This document shows positions 38,515 through 46,532 of a stretch of DNA of 64,000 nt, piece by piece; positions within the stretch are counted from its first letter, which is position 1, and each line of letters starts with the position of its first letter. The position numbers and the translations under genes are program-made. The stretch is from Acidobacteriota bacterium (GTDB lineage: Bacteria > Acidobacteriota > Terriglobia > Terriglobales > Acidobacteriaceae): NCBI GenBank assembly GCA_021813745.1, contig JAKAJO010000022.1, forward strand, positions 78,773 to 142,772, given 5' to 3'. The notes beneath the pieces were generated by a model, which did not search any database, had not been told where the DNA came from, and was given only the letters and a program-made list of their open reading frames with translations.

Positions 38515-40398
38515 ATGTGCGGAATCGTCGGTTATGTAGGTCCCAAGAAGGTGGTCCCTGTCATTCTTGAGGGACTCAGGCGCCTGGAGTATCGCGGGTA
38601 CGACTCAGCGGGTATTGCCGTGGGCAGTCCTGACCGGCCAACGCTGGAGGTAAGGCGCGCCCCAAGCAAGCTGCACAACCTGGAAGAGGCTCTCAAAGAG
38701 CGCCCGCTAGACGGGACGTTTGGCATTGGCCACACGCGGTGGGCCACACACGGGCGGCCCACGGAAGAAAACGCGCATCCGCATCGCGACTGCACGGGGC
38801 GGATCGTGGTTGTCCACAACGGTATCGTGGAGAACTACCTGGAGCTGAAGCGCGAGCTGACGGCCAAGGGACACAAATTCGTCACCGAGACTGACACCGA
38901 GATCATTGCTCACCTCATCGAACAGGTTCAGAAAGAAGCGGAAGCAGCGGGCACACCGGTAACACTGGAAGTGGCGGTACGCCGCGCTGTCAAGCAACTC
39001 ACGGGTGCCTTTGCGTTGGGCGTTCTCTCCGCTGCCGAGCCGGACAAAATTGTCGCCGCTCGCTCGGGGCCGCCGGTGGTGATTGGCGTGGGTCAAGGCG
39101 AATGCTTTGTCGCGTCGGACGTGCCGGGCATTCTGCATCACACCCGCGACCTCTACTTCCTCGCCGATGGCGACATGGCCATCCTGACAAAGGCGGGCGT
39201 AGAACTGACCGACTTCGACGGCAAACCTATCCAGCGGGCCATCACACACATCCAGTGGGATCCGATCCAGGCGGAAAAGGGTGGCTACAAGCACTTCATG
39301 CTGAAGGAAATCTGGGAGCAGCCGCGGGCGATTCGTGATACCTCGCTGGGCCGTGTCTCGCTCGACTCGGGCAAAGTTTTCCTGGGTGAGATCGAGATTA
39401 GTGACGCGGAACTGGCCGCGGCACAGAGCATCAACATCGCGGCCTGCGGAACCAGCTGGCATGCGGCGCTGGCAGGCAAGTACATGATCGAGCGCCTGGC
39501 GCGACTGCCGGTGGATGTGGACTATGCGAGCGAGTACCGCTACCGCGATCCGATTGCTGGGCCGGAGGCGCTGGGGCTGCTCATCACGCAGTCGGGCGAG
39601 ACAGCCGACACTTTGGCGGCACAGCGCGAGATGAAGAATCTGGGCTCGAAGACCGTAGCCATCTGCAACGTGGTGGGAGCCATGGTGGCGCGCGAAGCAC
39701 ACGGCGCTATTTACACCCATGCGGGCCCGGAGATTGGCGTCGCTTCAACGAAAGCTTTCACTTCGCAGCTTACGGCGCTCTTCCTGTTGGCGATGAAGAT
39801 GGGCCAGTTGCGCGGCAAACTGGATCGCGATCAGGCAATTGCGCTGATGGAAGAACTGGGTCGAGTACCGGCAAAGATTGAAGAAGTGTTGCGCGATCGC
39901 TCGGCGCAATGCGAGCAGCTGGCGAAAGAATTCGCAAATGCGCGCGACTTCCTCTATCTGGGACGGGGCATTCATTTCCCAATTGCGCTGGAAGGCGCGC
40001 TCAAACTCAAGGAAATTTCCTACATTCACGCGGAAGGCTATCCGGCGGGCGAGATGAAGCACGGGCCCAATGCGCTGATTGATGAGTCGTTGCCAGTGGT
40101 GGTGCTCGCAACGCGCGATGAGACCGACCCTTCATCGAAGTTGCGCTATGAAAAGACGCTCTCGAATATCCAGGAAGTCACGGCGCGCAGCGGGCGCGTG
40201 ATTGCCATCGCGACAGAAGGAGATACGACGATAGGCGGTCTCGTGGAGCACGTGATCCACGTGCCCCATACGATTGAGCTTCTTTCGCCGCTGATTGAGA
40301 TTGTGCCGCTGCAGTTGCTGGCTTACTACATTGCCGTGCGACGCGGTTGCGATGTCGACCAGCCAAGGAATCTCGCGAAGTCCGTCACCGTGGAATAG
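38515..40398 (+). CDS. glmS: glutamine-fructose-6-phosphate aminotransferase
   Basis: 627 residues. Makes glucosamine-6-phosphate for peptidoglycan and LPS. The N-terminal glutaminase starts with the nucleophile Cys2 (MCGIVGYVG) and has [19 protein letters not shown]; two SIS domains follow ([46 protein letters not shown]). The C-terminus [14 protein letters not shown] is the same as in E. coli GlmS. The codons for these last residues are the recognition site of TnsD in Tn7, and the transposon described below sits exactly 25 bases after this stop codon. The coding sequence is undamaged. Confidence 0.97.
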   Translation: MCGIVGYVGPKKVVPVILEGLRRLEYRGYDSAGIAVGSPDRPTLEVRRAPSKLHNLEEALKERPLDGTFGIGHTRWATHGRPTEENAHPHRDCTGRIVVVHNGIVENYLELKRELTAKGHKFVTETDTEIIAHLIEQVQKEAEAAGTPVTLEVAVRRAVKQLTGAFALGVLSAAEPDKIVAARSGPPVVIGVGQGECFVASDVPGILHHTRDLYFLADGDMAILTKAGVELTDFDGKPIQRAITHIQWDPIQAEKGGYKHFMLKEIWEQPRAIRDTSLGRVSLDSGKVFLGEIEISDAELAAAQSINIAACGTSWHAALAGKYMIERLARLPVDVDYASEYRYRDPIAGPEALGLLITQSGETADTLAAQREMKNLGSKTVAICNVVGAMVAREAHGAIYTHAGPEIGVASTKAFTSQLTALFLLAMKMGQLRGKLDRDQAIALMEELGRVPAKIEEVLRDRSAQCEQLAKEFANARDFLYLGRGIHFPIALEGALKLKEISYIHAEGYPAGEMKHGPNALIDESLPVVVLATRDETDPSSKLRYEKTLSNIQEVTARSGRVIAIATEGDTTIGGLVEHVIHVPHTIELLSPLIEIVPLQLLAYYIAVRRGCDVDQPRNLAKSVTVE

Positions 40399-40418
40399 AC
40401 GAACACTGAACGGGCCTC

Positions 40419-40423
40419 ACCCC
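40419..40423. repeat. target-site duplication, glmS-side copy (ACCCC)
   Basis: ACCCC directly before the TGTCTG end. The second copy is at 62669-62673. Five bases is the duplication length made by Tn7-family transposition. Confidence 0.93.
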
Positions 40424-40494
40424 TGTCTGCGTATAAAAATGTTTGTACATCGATAAAATAGTCTGGACATGAATAAAATAGTTTGGACATGAAG
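40424..40494 (+). repeat. transposon end next to glmS (R-like) with three packed repeats
   Basis: The 27-bp terminal repeat (40424-40450) runs into three head-to-tail copies of a 20-bp unit at 40442-40461, 40462-40481 and, partial, 40482-40494. The units read TTTGTACATCGATAAAATAG, TCTGGACATGAATAAAATAG and TTTGGACATGAAG. Tandem, abutting TnsB sites are the mark of the Tn7 right end, which is also the end that faces glmS in Tn7. That TnsB binds them is inferred. Confidence 0.88.
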
Positions 40495-40755
40495 CGTCGA
40501 GGTGTTGCCCTGTAGGGGGTGCTTGGTTCCTCAACTGACCGATGCCTCACCTCCAAATGAAGTCTGCAGGACATTTGCATAAGTCGGAGTTCGAGGCCGA
40601 TTGCGCCAACCAGCCTCACCGTTTCGTAGTGCTTGATTAGCGAGACCAAACAAGATCACGTCCCCGAGCGGGTAAGCCGCTTTAGTCTCCGGCAGCTCCG
40701 CGAGATGTATGGCTGCGCGACGATTGGTAGGGCAACAAAACGGTTGACGCACATG

Positions 40756-41652
40756 TTACTCAGGGCCGATGCACAACCACACCTCGTCGTCTTTTGGCCC
40801 ACTTGGGTCTGCCGTGGGGTGCGGAATGATCCCTACCGCACGAATAGCATTGATCAGCGCGTCGGCAAGGACAGGGTGAGGGGCAGGGCTGGCGTTGTGA
40901 ACCACGACCATCACCCCGTGGAAGTCGGGACCGAGGAAGGTACCGGACCCGTTCACGGTAATCCCCGCCTTTTGAAAGGCAACTCCGAACTGGTTCCCCA
41001 GTCGGGAGCTTCTCGTATCGTTCATCACATGGATTGCGATATTCTTGCCAGCAAAGTTCTTCAACTGCGAGGCTATGAAATCCACCTGCACGTCGGTAAG
41101 GGAGGGCGCAACCTGCATCTGCTGCGCTATTCCTTGCTGTTCCTGCGCAAGACCCTGCGTAAAAGTAGTCAGCTGTTGGTTTTTGCTCGCGAGGTCGGCT
41201 TCTACCTTCTTTTCCGTGCTTTCATGCTGCGCCAACTCGATGCGAAGTTGCGAGTTCTTCACGTTGGCGTCGGCGGCTGCCTTATTCGCATCTCCGGCTT
41301 GTTTGTTTGCGAGTCCCGCTGCTTTGTTTGCGTCTGCGGCCTCTTCGTTTGCTGCGGCAATTCGTTCGTCTGCGCTTTTCTCATAAGTTGCCAGTTGCAC
41401 ATCCTTCAAGTGGCTCACCACATTACCGAAGTGGATCGCACCGATGCTTCCAAGAAGGCAAATCAAAGCCGACGTAGCCCCTGCTATTTCCGACAAGAGG
41501 AAGAACTTTGCGTGCCTCCCAAGCGCAACCGCGCGGGTCTCATAAACCACCCAGGCAGCGGTCAACACGGTAAAAACAGCGCCAGTGATGTAGAGAACGT
41601 TTGAAGTAGTCAACCACCATGAGGCAGAATCAAGAGGTGAAGTTGTGGCCAT
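40756..41652 (-). CDS. membrane protein with coiled coil, unknown function
   Basis: 298 residues from the preferred ATG at 41652, which has an AGGAAGG site; the frame is open further upstream. Two membrane helices (residues ~15-60: VLYITGAVFTVLTAAWVVYE and the later SALICLLGSIGAI) are followed by an Ala/Asn-rich coiled coil of about 90 residues (repeats such as ADANKAAGLANKQAGDANKA) and a C-terminal globular domain (residues ~180-298) with NFAGKNIAIHVMNDTRSS and HGVMVVVHNASPAPHP. It is the cargo gene nearest the glmS-side end. Similar two-helix plus coiled-coil proteins of unknown role are common; no function is assigned. Confidence 0.75.
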   Translation of the reverse strand: MATTSPLDSASWWLTTSNVLYITGAVFTVLTAAWVVYETRAVALGRHAKFFLLSEIAGATSALICLLGSIGAIHFGNVVSHLKDVQLATYEKSADERIAAANEEAADANKAAGLANKQAGDANKAAADANVKNSQLRIELAQHESTEKKVEADLASKNQQLTTFTQGLAQEQQGIAQQMQVAPSLTDVQVDFIASQLKNFAGKNIAIHVMNDTRSSRLGNQFGVAFQKAGITVNGSGTFLGPDFHGVMVVVHNASPAPHPVLADALINAIRAVGIIPHPTADPSGPKDDEVWLCIGPE

Positions 41653-41767
41653 GGATACCTTCCTGCTAATCGCGGTGCTGGTGCTAGTCTGCGGCCTTGG
41701 CGTGTTTGTGGTTGCCTCCATACGGCTAGAGCGGTCGCACCGGAGCGAGCAGCGAAACAAAATGTGA
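41651..41767 (+). CDS. small membrane peptide, 38 residues
   Basis: Short frame starting ATGGATACC, with GAGGTG about 11 bases upstream. The first 25 residues (MDTFLLIAVLVLVCGLGVFV and VASI) are one membrane helix, then a basic tail rich in Arg and Lys. Its start codon overlaps the start codon of the divergent membrane/coiled-coil gene in the sequence CATG. The next small gene starts 9 bases after its stop. Spanin- or holin-like and toxin-like roles are possible, but nothing identifies it. Confidence 0.4.
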   Translation: MDTFLLIAVLVLVCGLGVFVVASIRLERSHRSEQRNKM

Positions 41768-41776
41768 GGTTTGTGA

Positions 41777-41944
41777 GTGGCGAAAATAACATACGAAGAA
41801 GGACTCGTTGCTGGCGAGAACTTTCAGAAGCTCGCTCAGGCCGTCTTTAAGGCTCCAAAGGTTGTGAATCCAAAGCGACAACCGAAGGCCCGCCCAGATT
41901 TAGACGGGCCATCGAAAAGGGGCAAACTTCAGCGGCCAAGTTGA
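41777..41944 (+). CDS. small basic protein, 55 residues
   Basis: GTG start with GAGGT 6 bases upstream, a near-ideal ribosome site. The product begins VAKITYEEGLVAGENFQKLA (first residue read as Met) and ends in a lysine/arginine/proline-rich tail (KVVNPKRQPKARPDLDGPS and onward). It follows the 38-residue membrane peptide and overlaps the end of the opposite 60-residue gene. Not recognised. Confidence 0.4.
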   Translation: MAKITYEEGLVAGENFQKLAQAVFKAPKVVNPKRQPKARPDLDGPSKRGKLQRPS

Positions 41945-42111
41945 TTGCGACGCGCACAGTCGTCGCAAAGCCGATAGCCATTCGTCCCTTGTTTCCGCTC
42001 CCATGAAGGAATATCTCTTCCGGGAGGGCAGTTGCCGTTATTGTGGTAGACCCGCTGGACTGCGGGCTTGTAGACTTCGTTTACGCTATAGAAGGGATAT
42101 GTCCCTGCCAT
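41929..42111 (-). CDS. small cysteine-containing protein, 60 residues
   Basis: The sequence AVQRVYHNNGNCPPGRDIP, then ERKQGTNGYRLCDDCARRN, has a C...C-x2-C arrangement that looks like a small zinc-binding fold. From memory, similar short proteins with the VYHNN...GRDIP...GYRLC..C pattern occur in many bacteria without known function. GAGGT lies 8 bases before the ATG. The last codons overlap the convergent 55-residue gene. Confidence 0.6.
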   Translation of the reverse strand: MAGTYPFYSVNEVYKPAVQRVYHNNGNCPPGRDIPSWERKQGTNGYRLCDDCARRNQLGR

Positions 42112-42263
42112 TTGGTGCTACCTCGTGTTGTAGGCAACTCCGCCTACCGGTTAGTGCCAATGGTTCCTCCCTGGCTAGAGTGCAGGCACACTATTGCCGG
42201 GGAGGGGCCTTCCTGTCCCCATTGAGACAGGGATACCCTGTGCGCGTCGCGCGCATATTTTGC

Positions 42264-42292
42264 TTGACTCTCGGGAGGTTGAGCGATACGCT
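42264..42292 (+). promoter_or_regulatory. candidate sigma-70 promoter for a small RNA
   Basis: TTGACT at 42264-42269 and TACGCT at 42287-42292 with an ideal 17-base spacer. No gene with a ribosome site follows; instead two hairpins and a T-run do. Confidence 0.4.
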
Positions 42293-42298
42293 CAAGAA

Positions 42299-42372
42299 GT
42301 CATAGGCTCCCAAAAGCCTAACAATGTTTCAGACCGAAGGTCGCTGCTACGAACAGCGGCCTTCCCCTTTTT
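42299..42372 (+). ncRNA. candidate small RNA of about 74 nt
   Basis: Starting about 7 bases after the candidate -10, the sequence has a 6-bp hairpin (TAGGCT 42303-42308 with AGCCTA 42315-42320), a single-stranded stretch, and an 11-bp terminator-like hairpin (GAAGGTCGCTG 42336-42346 with CAGCGGCCTTC 42354-42364, one G-U pair) followed by CCCCTTTTT. Promoter, body and terminator fit a compact small RNA. No homologue is known to me. Confidence 0.4.
42336..42372 (+). terminator. rho-independent terminator of the candidate small RNA
   Basis: 11-bp stem with a 7-nt loop followed by a run of five T after four C. Confidence 0.5.
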
Positions 42373-42512
42373 GGGGGATTCGGCCAATAGACCATCGTAG
42401 GCTCTAATACCCGAAGATTTCAAGAGAAACCTTTAAGGAACCGGTGAAAATCCGGAAACTATCTGCTGGCGGGGTCGGATTTAGTGCGGCGTCTCTGGCC
42501 CCGTGCCGCCGT

Positions 42513-42584
42513 TCAGTGGAGCGAGTCTATGTCCTTGCCCGTGAGTTCAGAGTAGGTCAGTCGCTTACCGGCAACTTGCGTCAT
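42513..42584 (-). CDS. possible micro-gene, 23 residues
   Basis: From an ATG at 42584 the product is MTQVAGKRLTYSELTGKDID followed by SLH. The frame is open upstream to just after the stop of the 67-residue gene (adding TDTDRFALL in protein-like sequence), so a non-ATG start may be used. It would be the second cistron after that gene. No ribosome site was found for the ATG; low confidence. Confidence 0.25.
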   Translation of the reverse strand: MTQVAGKRLTYSELTGKDIDSLH

Positions 42585-42638
42585 AAGCAAAGCGAAGCGG
42601 TCCGTATCCGTCAGTCCGCACCCCTGCGGATGATCTTT

Positions 42639-42842
42639 CTAGCGATCTTTTCCCCAGCGAGAGCGCGCCGCAGCCTTAGCTATTTCCCTTCTTTTGGCTC
42701 TGGCGGGTCCGCCCTTCAATCCCCCGGCGCTGTGCGGATGCTGTCGGCGCTTCGAATCGCTCTCGGCATCTTCCACTTCACCAATTGCAATATCGACAAT
42801 TAGCTTGGCGAGCTGGTTTGGATCGCGCGGGGGCTTCGGCAT
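42639..42842 (-). CDS. small GGLKGG-type basic protein
   Basis: 67 residues. It opens MPKPPRDPNQLAKLIVDIAI and ends with GGLKGGPARAKRREIAKAAARS, a pattern I recognise from a widespread family of short, basic, uncharacterised bacterial proteins, in which the GGLKGG...A..R segment resembles a small nucleic-acid-binding motif. Its overall length is about right for that family. It lies downstream of tnsD on the same strand, 238 bases after it, and may be read from the same transcript. Confidence 0.7.
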   Translation of the reverse strand: MPKPPRDPNQLAKLIVDIAIGEVEDAESDSKRRQHPHSAGGLKGGPARAKRREIAKAAARSRWGKDR

Positions 42843-43080
42843 ACGTCAAGTGTCCCGCATCCGCCCCACTCGGCAACCCCTGTGGATTTCAAACTGAGAC
42901 ACTACCCGACGATTGCAAATGTAGCTGCTGCAAAACAGTCAATATAGGATTCAGAGCGGCTTCCCAAGCACTCAACGATTGACCCGTTCCGTCCATTCAC
43001 ATCACGCTGCAGGCCCTGATTTGAGTCAGGTATCGACGGAACACGTAGGAAAACTTGTAGACGGACTTTTCTACCGCTGG

Positions 43081-44895
43081 TCAAACCTGGTTTGCGGTTA
43101 CGATTAGGAGATCTTCGACTTTTGCGGTGCATTGGTCTGGCAGACCTGCCAATCGGCGTAAGCGCCACACCTGGATTGGAAGTTCTTGCTTTAGCAATTC
43201 CTCGGCAGCCCAGATCACTCGGCGACACTGAAAATCCTCCACACTTTCTGTCACTTGGGCGAGTAGAGCCACGCACAAGGGGAGCTTTTGAAGGCGTTTT
43301 TCCAACCAACCGGGCTGACCGAGAACGCGTTCGAGCGCAAGGCGGGTAATCTGCTGAGGCGGAGTCATCGTGCGCAACTGCATCGCCTCCTGCCTTAACG
43401 TCTGTGCCGTTTCGAGATCGATAGCCTGCCAATTTAGCAGCGGTTTGTTTGGCGTGTGGCGAGACGGTTTGGGAGGTTGAAGATCCAGCCAGTGACGATC
43501 ATTGCGGAAAAGCCAAGCGTAGACCGCTGGGATGCTTCGGCGTAGCTGTTGCCGGGTCAGATCCGGAGCTGCGGCGCGTCCTCCCGTCCAAGCTGCACGC
43601 ATATCTTCACGTTTAATCAGTGGCATTCGGCTACGCGCAGGGCGGCATTTCCAAGGCGTCTCCAGTCTAAGCAGATCCACATACCGTAGAACGGTGTTGC
43701 GATCGACATGAAGTTCGTGGGCCGCACCACGCAGACTAGACCCGCCAGAGACTAATTCCCGCAGGCGCTGCTCGAAAATTGGTCCGAGATCTAGGATCTT
43801 GGCCCGGCTTCCTGCTTCTGGCGCAGTGCTGAATGCATATCCGCAAGAGCAGTGGAAGACACCAATTGTCTTGCCGCCCTCCCGATGCAGCTTGCACTCG
43901 GTAATCACCGGCTGGCCGCAATGTTCAGCAAGCGGGTTACGACAAGGCCAAGGTCCGTTGCCAAATGGATTAGTGAAATTGGTCAGGGGTAATGACTCTA
44001 TCAGGAGACGGATCAAGATGTGCTGCAACGGGGCGAATGCCTTGCGATGCTTACGAGAAATACCTTCCAGCCAATCGTCCGGCCTGACTTCCGGAAGTAT
44101 TTCGATAATGGGGTGGAAGAGTGCTAAGTAAGCATCGCGCAAAGCAAGCTGATCAACTTGCGCGTTTCCGCGAGCCATACCGCGCTCTCTGAGAGCGACC
44201 TTAATCTCATGGCCCCAAGTTGCAAGGGGGCGGGCAACTGGCGGCGATTCCAATATGGCAGCACTAGCTTCAGCGATTTTCTGCAGCAGTTTGACTGCTT
44301 CAGGTTGGTTCACCCACCCGGGCAGCTGCGGATCAAGTGGGCAATTATATTCGTCTGCAAAAATGAATTCGTTCGGAGCGGCGAGATCCAGATTGATCGT
44401 GCTATCTACTATTGGCGTACCATGCTTGCGACAAACCAGCACACCAGGAAGCTGATGGTCACGTCGCCAGTAAAGCTCTCCGGGCTCTTGTAGCATTTCA
44501 GCTCTGCATAGCATGCAATAACGCAGCATCGATGGCAATTGGATGTTGCTCGCAACCAGGCCAAGACGGACATGGAGCCCACCGGCATCAATGCCTTCTC
44601 CGCTGATCGATTGCAATGCCCAATTGCGAATCTCTTCTGGCTGATAAGCGGTCAAGTACGGAAGTAGAGTCGTCTCTATGGCCAATTGCCTCGCTTCAAG
44701 TCCTCGCGCCGTCGGAATGTTCGCCGCCAGCCGCCCGAGATTTGGCTGCAGGAAGGCCCCAGACCGGACGTTGCGATCGCCGAATAGATCATCAAGCAGG
44801 AGTTTGGGACTGACGGTGCCAGTATGACATCTCAAGCGGCCCAACACGCTGTAAAGCAATTCGCCTGAGTAAATCGCAGGAAAATAGGTGAGCAT
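43081..44895 (-). CDS. tnsD: TnsD/TniQ-family target-selection protein
   Basis: 604 residues. The N-terminal TniQ domain begins LTYFPAIYSGELLYSVLGRL and has a C-C-C-H zinc site (Cys127, Cys130, Cys155, His158 in CMLC and VLVCRKHG). A second cysteine cluster lies near residues 317-360 (WPCRNPLAEHCGQ, ECKLH, FHCSCGYAF). The long C-terminal region, with a helix-turn-helix-like GGSSLRGAAHELHVDRNTVL, is what separates full TnsD from short TniQ. In Tn7, TnsD binds the end of glmS and recruits TnsC; the position of this element 25 bases after glmS fits that role. It starts 8 bases after the tnsC stop and ends the operon. Confidence 0.92.
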   Translation of the reverse strand: MLTYFPAIYSGELLYSVLGRLRCHTGTVSPKLLLDDLFGDRNVRSGAFLQPNLGRLAANIPTARGLEARQLAIETTLLPYLTAYQPEEIRNWALQSISGEGIDAGGLHVRLGLVASNIQLPSMLRYCMLCRAEMLQEPGELYWRRDHQLPGVLVCRKHGTPIVDSTINLDLAAPNEFIFADEYNCPLDPQLPGWVNQPEAVKLLQKIAEASAAILESPPVARPLATWGHEIKVALRERGMARGNAQVDQLALRDAYLALFHPIIEILPEVRPDDWLEGISRKHRKAFAPLQHILIRLLIESLPLTNFTNPFGNGPWPCRNPLAEHCGQPVITECKLHREGGKTIGVFHCSCGYAFSTAPEAGSRAKILDLGPIFEQRLRELVSGGSSLRGAAHELHVDRNTVLRYVDLLRLETPWKCRPARSRMPLIKREDMRAAWTGGRAAAPDLTRQQLRRSIPAVYAWLFRNDRHWLDLQPPKPSRHTPNKPLLNWQAIDLETAQTLRQEAMQLRTMTPPQQITRLALERVLGQPGWLEKRLQKLPLCVALLAQVTESVEDFQCRRVIWAAEELLKQELPIQVWRLRRLAGLPDQCTAKVEDLLIVTANQV

Positions 44896-44903
44896 GGTTT
44901 GAC

Positions 44904-46532
44904 CTATTCGCCTTTATACAACGGTGACGGAGTAACAAGCCCGGCTCTGCTCAATGAGGCATGCGGAGATTGGTCTTGCATGCTGCCGGCGGCTACGACC
45001 CCTTCGAAACCAGATGAGGGCTTGTCTTTGAGCGGAGCGCTCTTTCTGTGCGGAGGCGATGCTGGTTTTGATGCGCGAGCGCTCTCATATAACTTCGTCG
45101 AGATCAGGCCAACAAGTTCCAATAATGATGCTTCAGGATGTTCAGCTTGCGTCACTGTAGCCATTCGCTGAGCGAGGTCTTCGGCCAGTCCGAGTTCCTT
45201 CAATTTGGTCGCTAGGAGCTCTGTGGTCACATCGTTGTGAGTGGCAGCTCTGGTGCTCGCTTGCGCTGATGTGGCGTCTGGTTCTAGGTGGTTTTGTGCA
45301 GCTAATAAAGCCTGCCCGACGTGATCTTCCAGCGGGCGCAGATCTGCATATTGAGCGATCCTTCTGCGTTTTCCAGATTTCAAAGCAGCGATCATCGGCG
45401 CGATGATCTTGAAATGGTCCCTGGCTACGGCCTGGAATAGTGCGGCATCCATTATTTCTGACCGCTTGGTTTTGCGCGTCGCTCCCAGTTCCATCGCCCG
45501 CGCCTGGCCAAGCATGAACAGCTTGACAACGATATCGATGATGCCCTGAGATTCCTCATACAAAACTTTGCGGATATCGTTTGTCAGCTCAGATTCTTCA
45601 CGTGTCCACTGGTGGGCCCAGAGCGTATCTACAAAATGGTCCCAGACTGGCCCCTGTGGAAGGCGCTCCCAGATGGCTGCTCCGAGCCCATTGGCCCGCC
45701 GTGCCTGTCTGAAGTCTCCTTGCAGAATGCTCAGGGCCCCCATTGTGCCGATCAATACTACCGGGATGCCGATTGTGTTGATGAGCGTGACTAGGAAATT
45801 CAGGAGGGCCTCACGACCAACGCCTTTGGCAAGAGTCAAGTGTTGTAGCTCATCTACGATCAGTACTCCGAGAGCGTGACGATTCGCGATCTGCGCCATC
45901 TGTGTCATCATCAGATCGATTGAGTTGCGGCCATTCCCGTGACGTGGCAGAAAGTCACTGCCTATCAACAAGTCCATCTGCTGGAAGAAGTTCAAACACA
46001 ACTGTCTTGGAGAGCCTCTGAATGGGCAGTCGATCTTCAACCAGACCACCTGCTTAAGGTCACAGAGTTCCGGATGTTTGATGACCTGGGGATAGTATTC
46101 CAGCACCCTGATTATGCCGGTGCTTTTTCCAGCGCCCGAGGCCCCCAGCAAAGCGAAGCCTTCTGCCGAGCTACGGACAGGATTGACTCCCGCTTGAAGA
46201 TCTCTTGCTTCAATCCGTTCATATCCATCACGCAGGCGCCGAACGTAATCAGTAGTTCGGGGATCGCGCGTGACATAGCCCTGTCGTAGCATTGTTGAGA
46301 ATGCGGATTCCAATCGCAAGTGATGCTCGAGCGGAATGAAACAGCGGCGCAATCGGTAAAGGCATTGCAGCCGCAGATGTGCCGGGTAAAGGCGTTCTTC
46401 CGGTTTGAAAGCAGGCGGATCGTTTAGAAATGTCAGAGCGCGATGCATCGACATCTGGGGCGGGAGCCTACTAATGAAGAGATTGTCCTCATACTCGGGG
46501 AGCTGCGAAACATCAGACCGCGAATTCGTCAT
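44904..46532 (-). CDS. tnsC: TnsC AAA+ regulator of transposition
   Basis: 542 residues. AAA+ ATPase with Walker A GASGAGKST (residues 130-138) and Walker B GVLIVDELQHL (about 230), followed by the sensor segment IPVVLIGTMGAL. TnsC links the target-bound TnsD to the TnsA/TnsB transposase. The length matches Tn7 TnsC (555) rather than short TniB proteins. The C-terminal 100 residues (from HNDVTTELLATKLKELG) are variable, where Tn7 TnsC contacts TnsA/TnsB. The ATG overlaps the tnsB stop by 4 bases. Confidence 0.93.
   Translation of the reverse strand: MTNSRSDVSQLPEYEDNLFISRLPPQMSMHRALTFLNDPPAFKPEERLYPAHLRLQCLYRLRRCFIPLEHHLRLESAFSTMLRQGYVTRDPRTTDYVRRLRDGYERIEARDLQAGVNPVRSSAEGFALLGASGAGKSTGIIRVLEYYPQVIKHPELCDLKQVVWLKIDCPFRGSPRQLCLNFFQQMDLLIGSDFLPRHGNGRNSIDLMMTQMAQIANRHALGVLIVDELQHLTLAKGVGREALLNFLVTLINTIGIPVVLIGTMGALSILQGDFRQARRANGLGAAIWERLPQGPVWDHFVDTLWAHQWTREESELTNDIRKVLYEESQGIIDIVVKLFMLGQARAMELGATRKTKRSEIMDAALFQAVARDHFKIIAPMIAALKSGKRRRIAQYADLRPLEDHVGQALLAAQNHLEPDATSAQASTRAATHNDVTTELLATKLKELGLAEDLAQRMATVTQAEHPEASLLELVGLISTKLYESARASKPASPPHRKSAPLKDKPSSGFEGVVAAGSMQDQSPHASLSRAGLVTPSPLYKGE

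Noticed and set aside
38707..39720. Long minus-strand frame inside glmS.
   Set aside because: Antisense to glmS, Arg/His-rich and without recognisable features.
42444..42803. 119-residue plus-strand frame.
   Set aside because: It overlaps the recognised 67-residue GGLKGG protein on the other strand, which is the better candidate.
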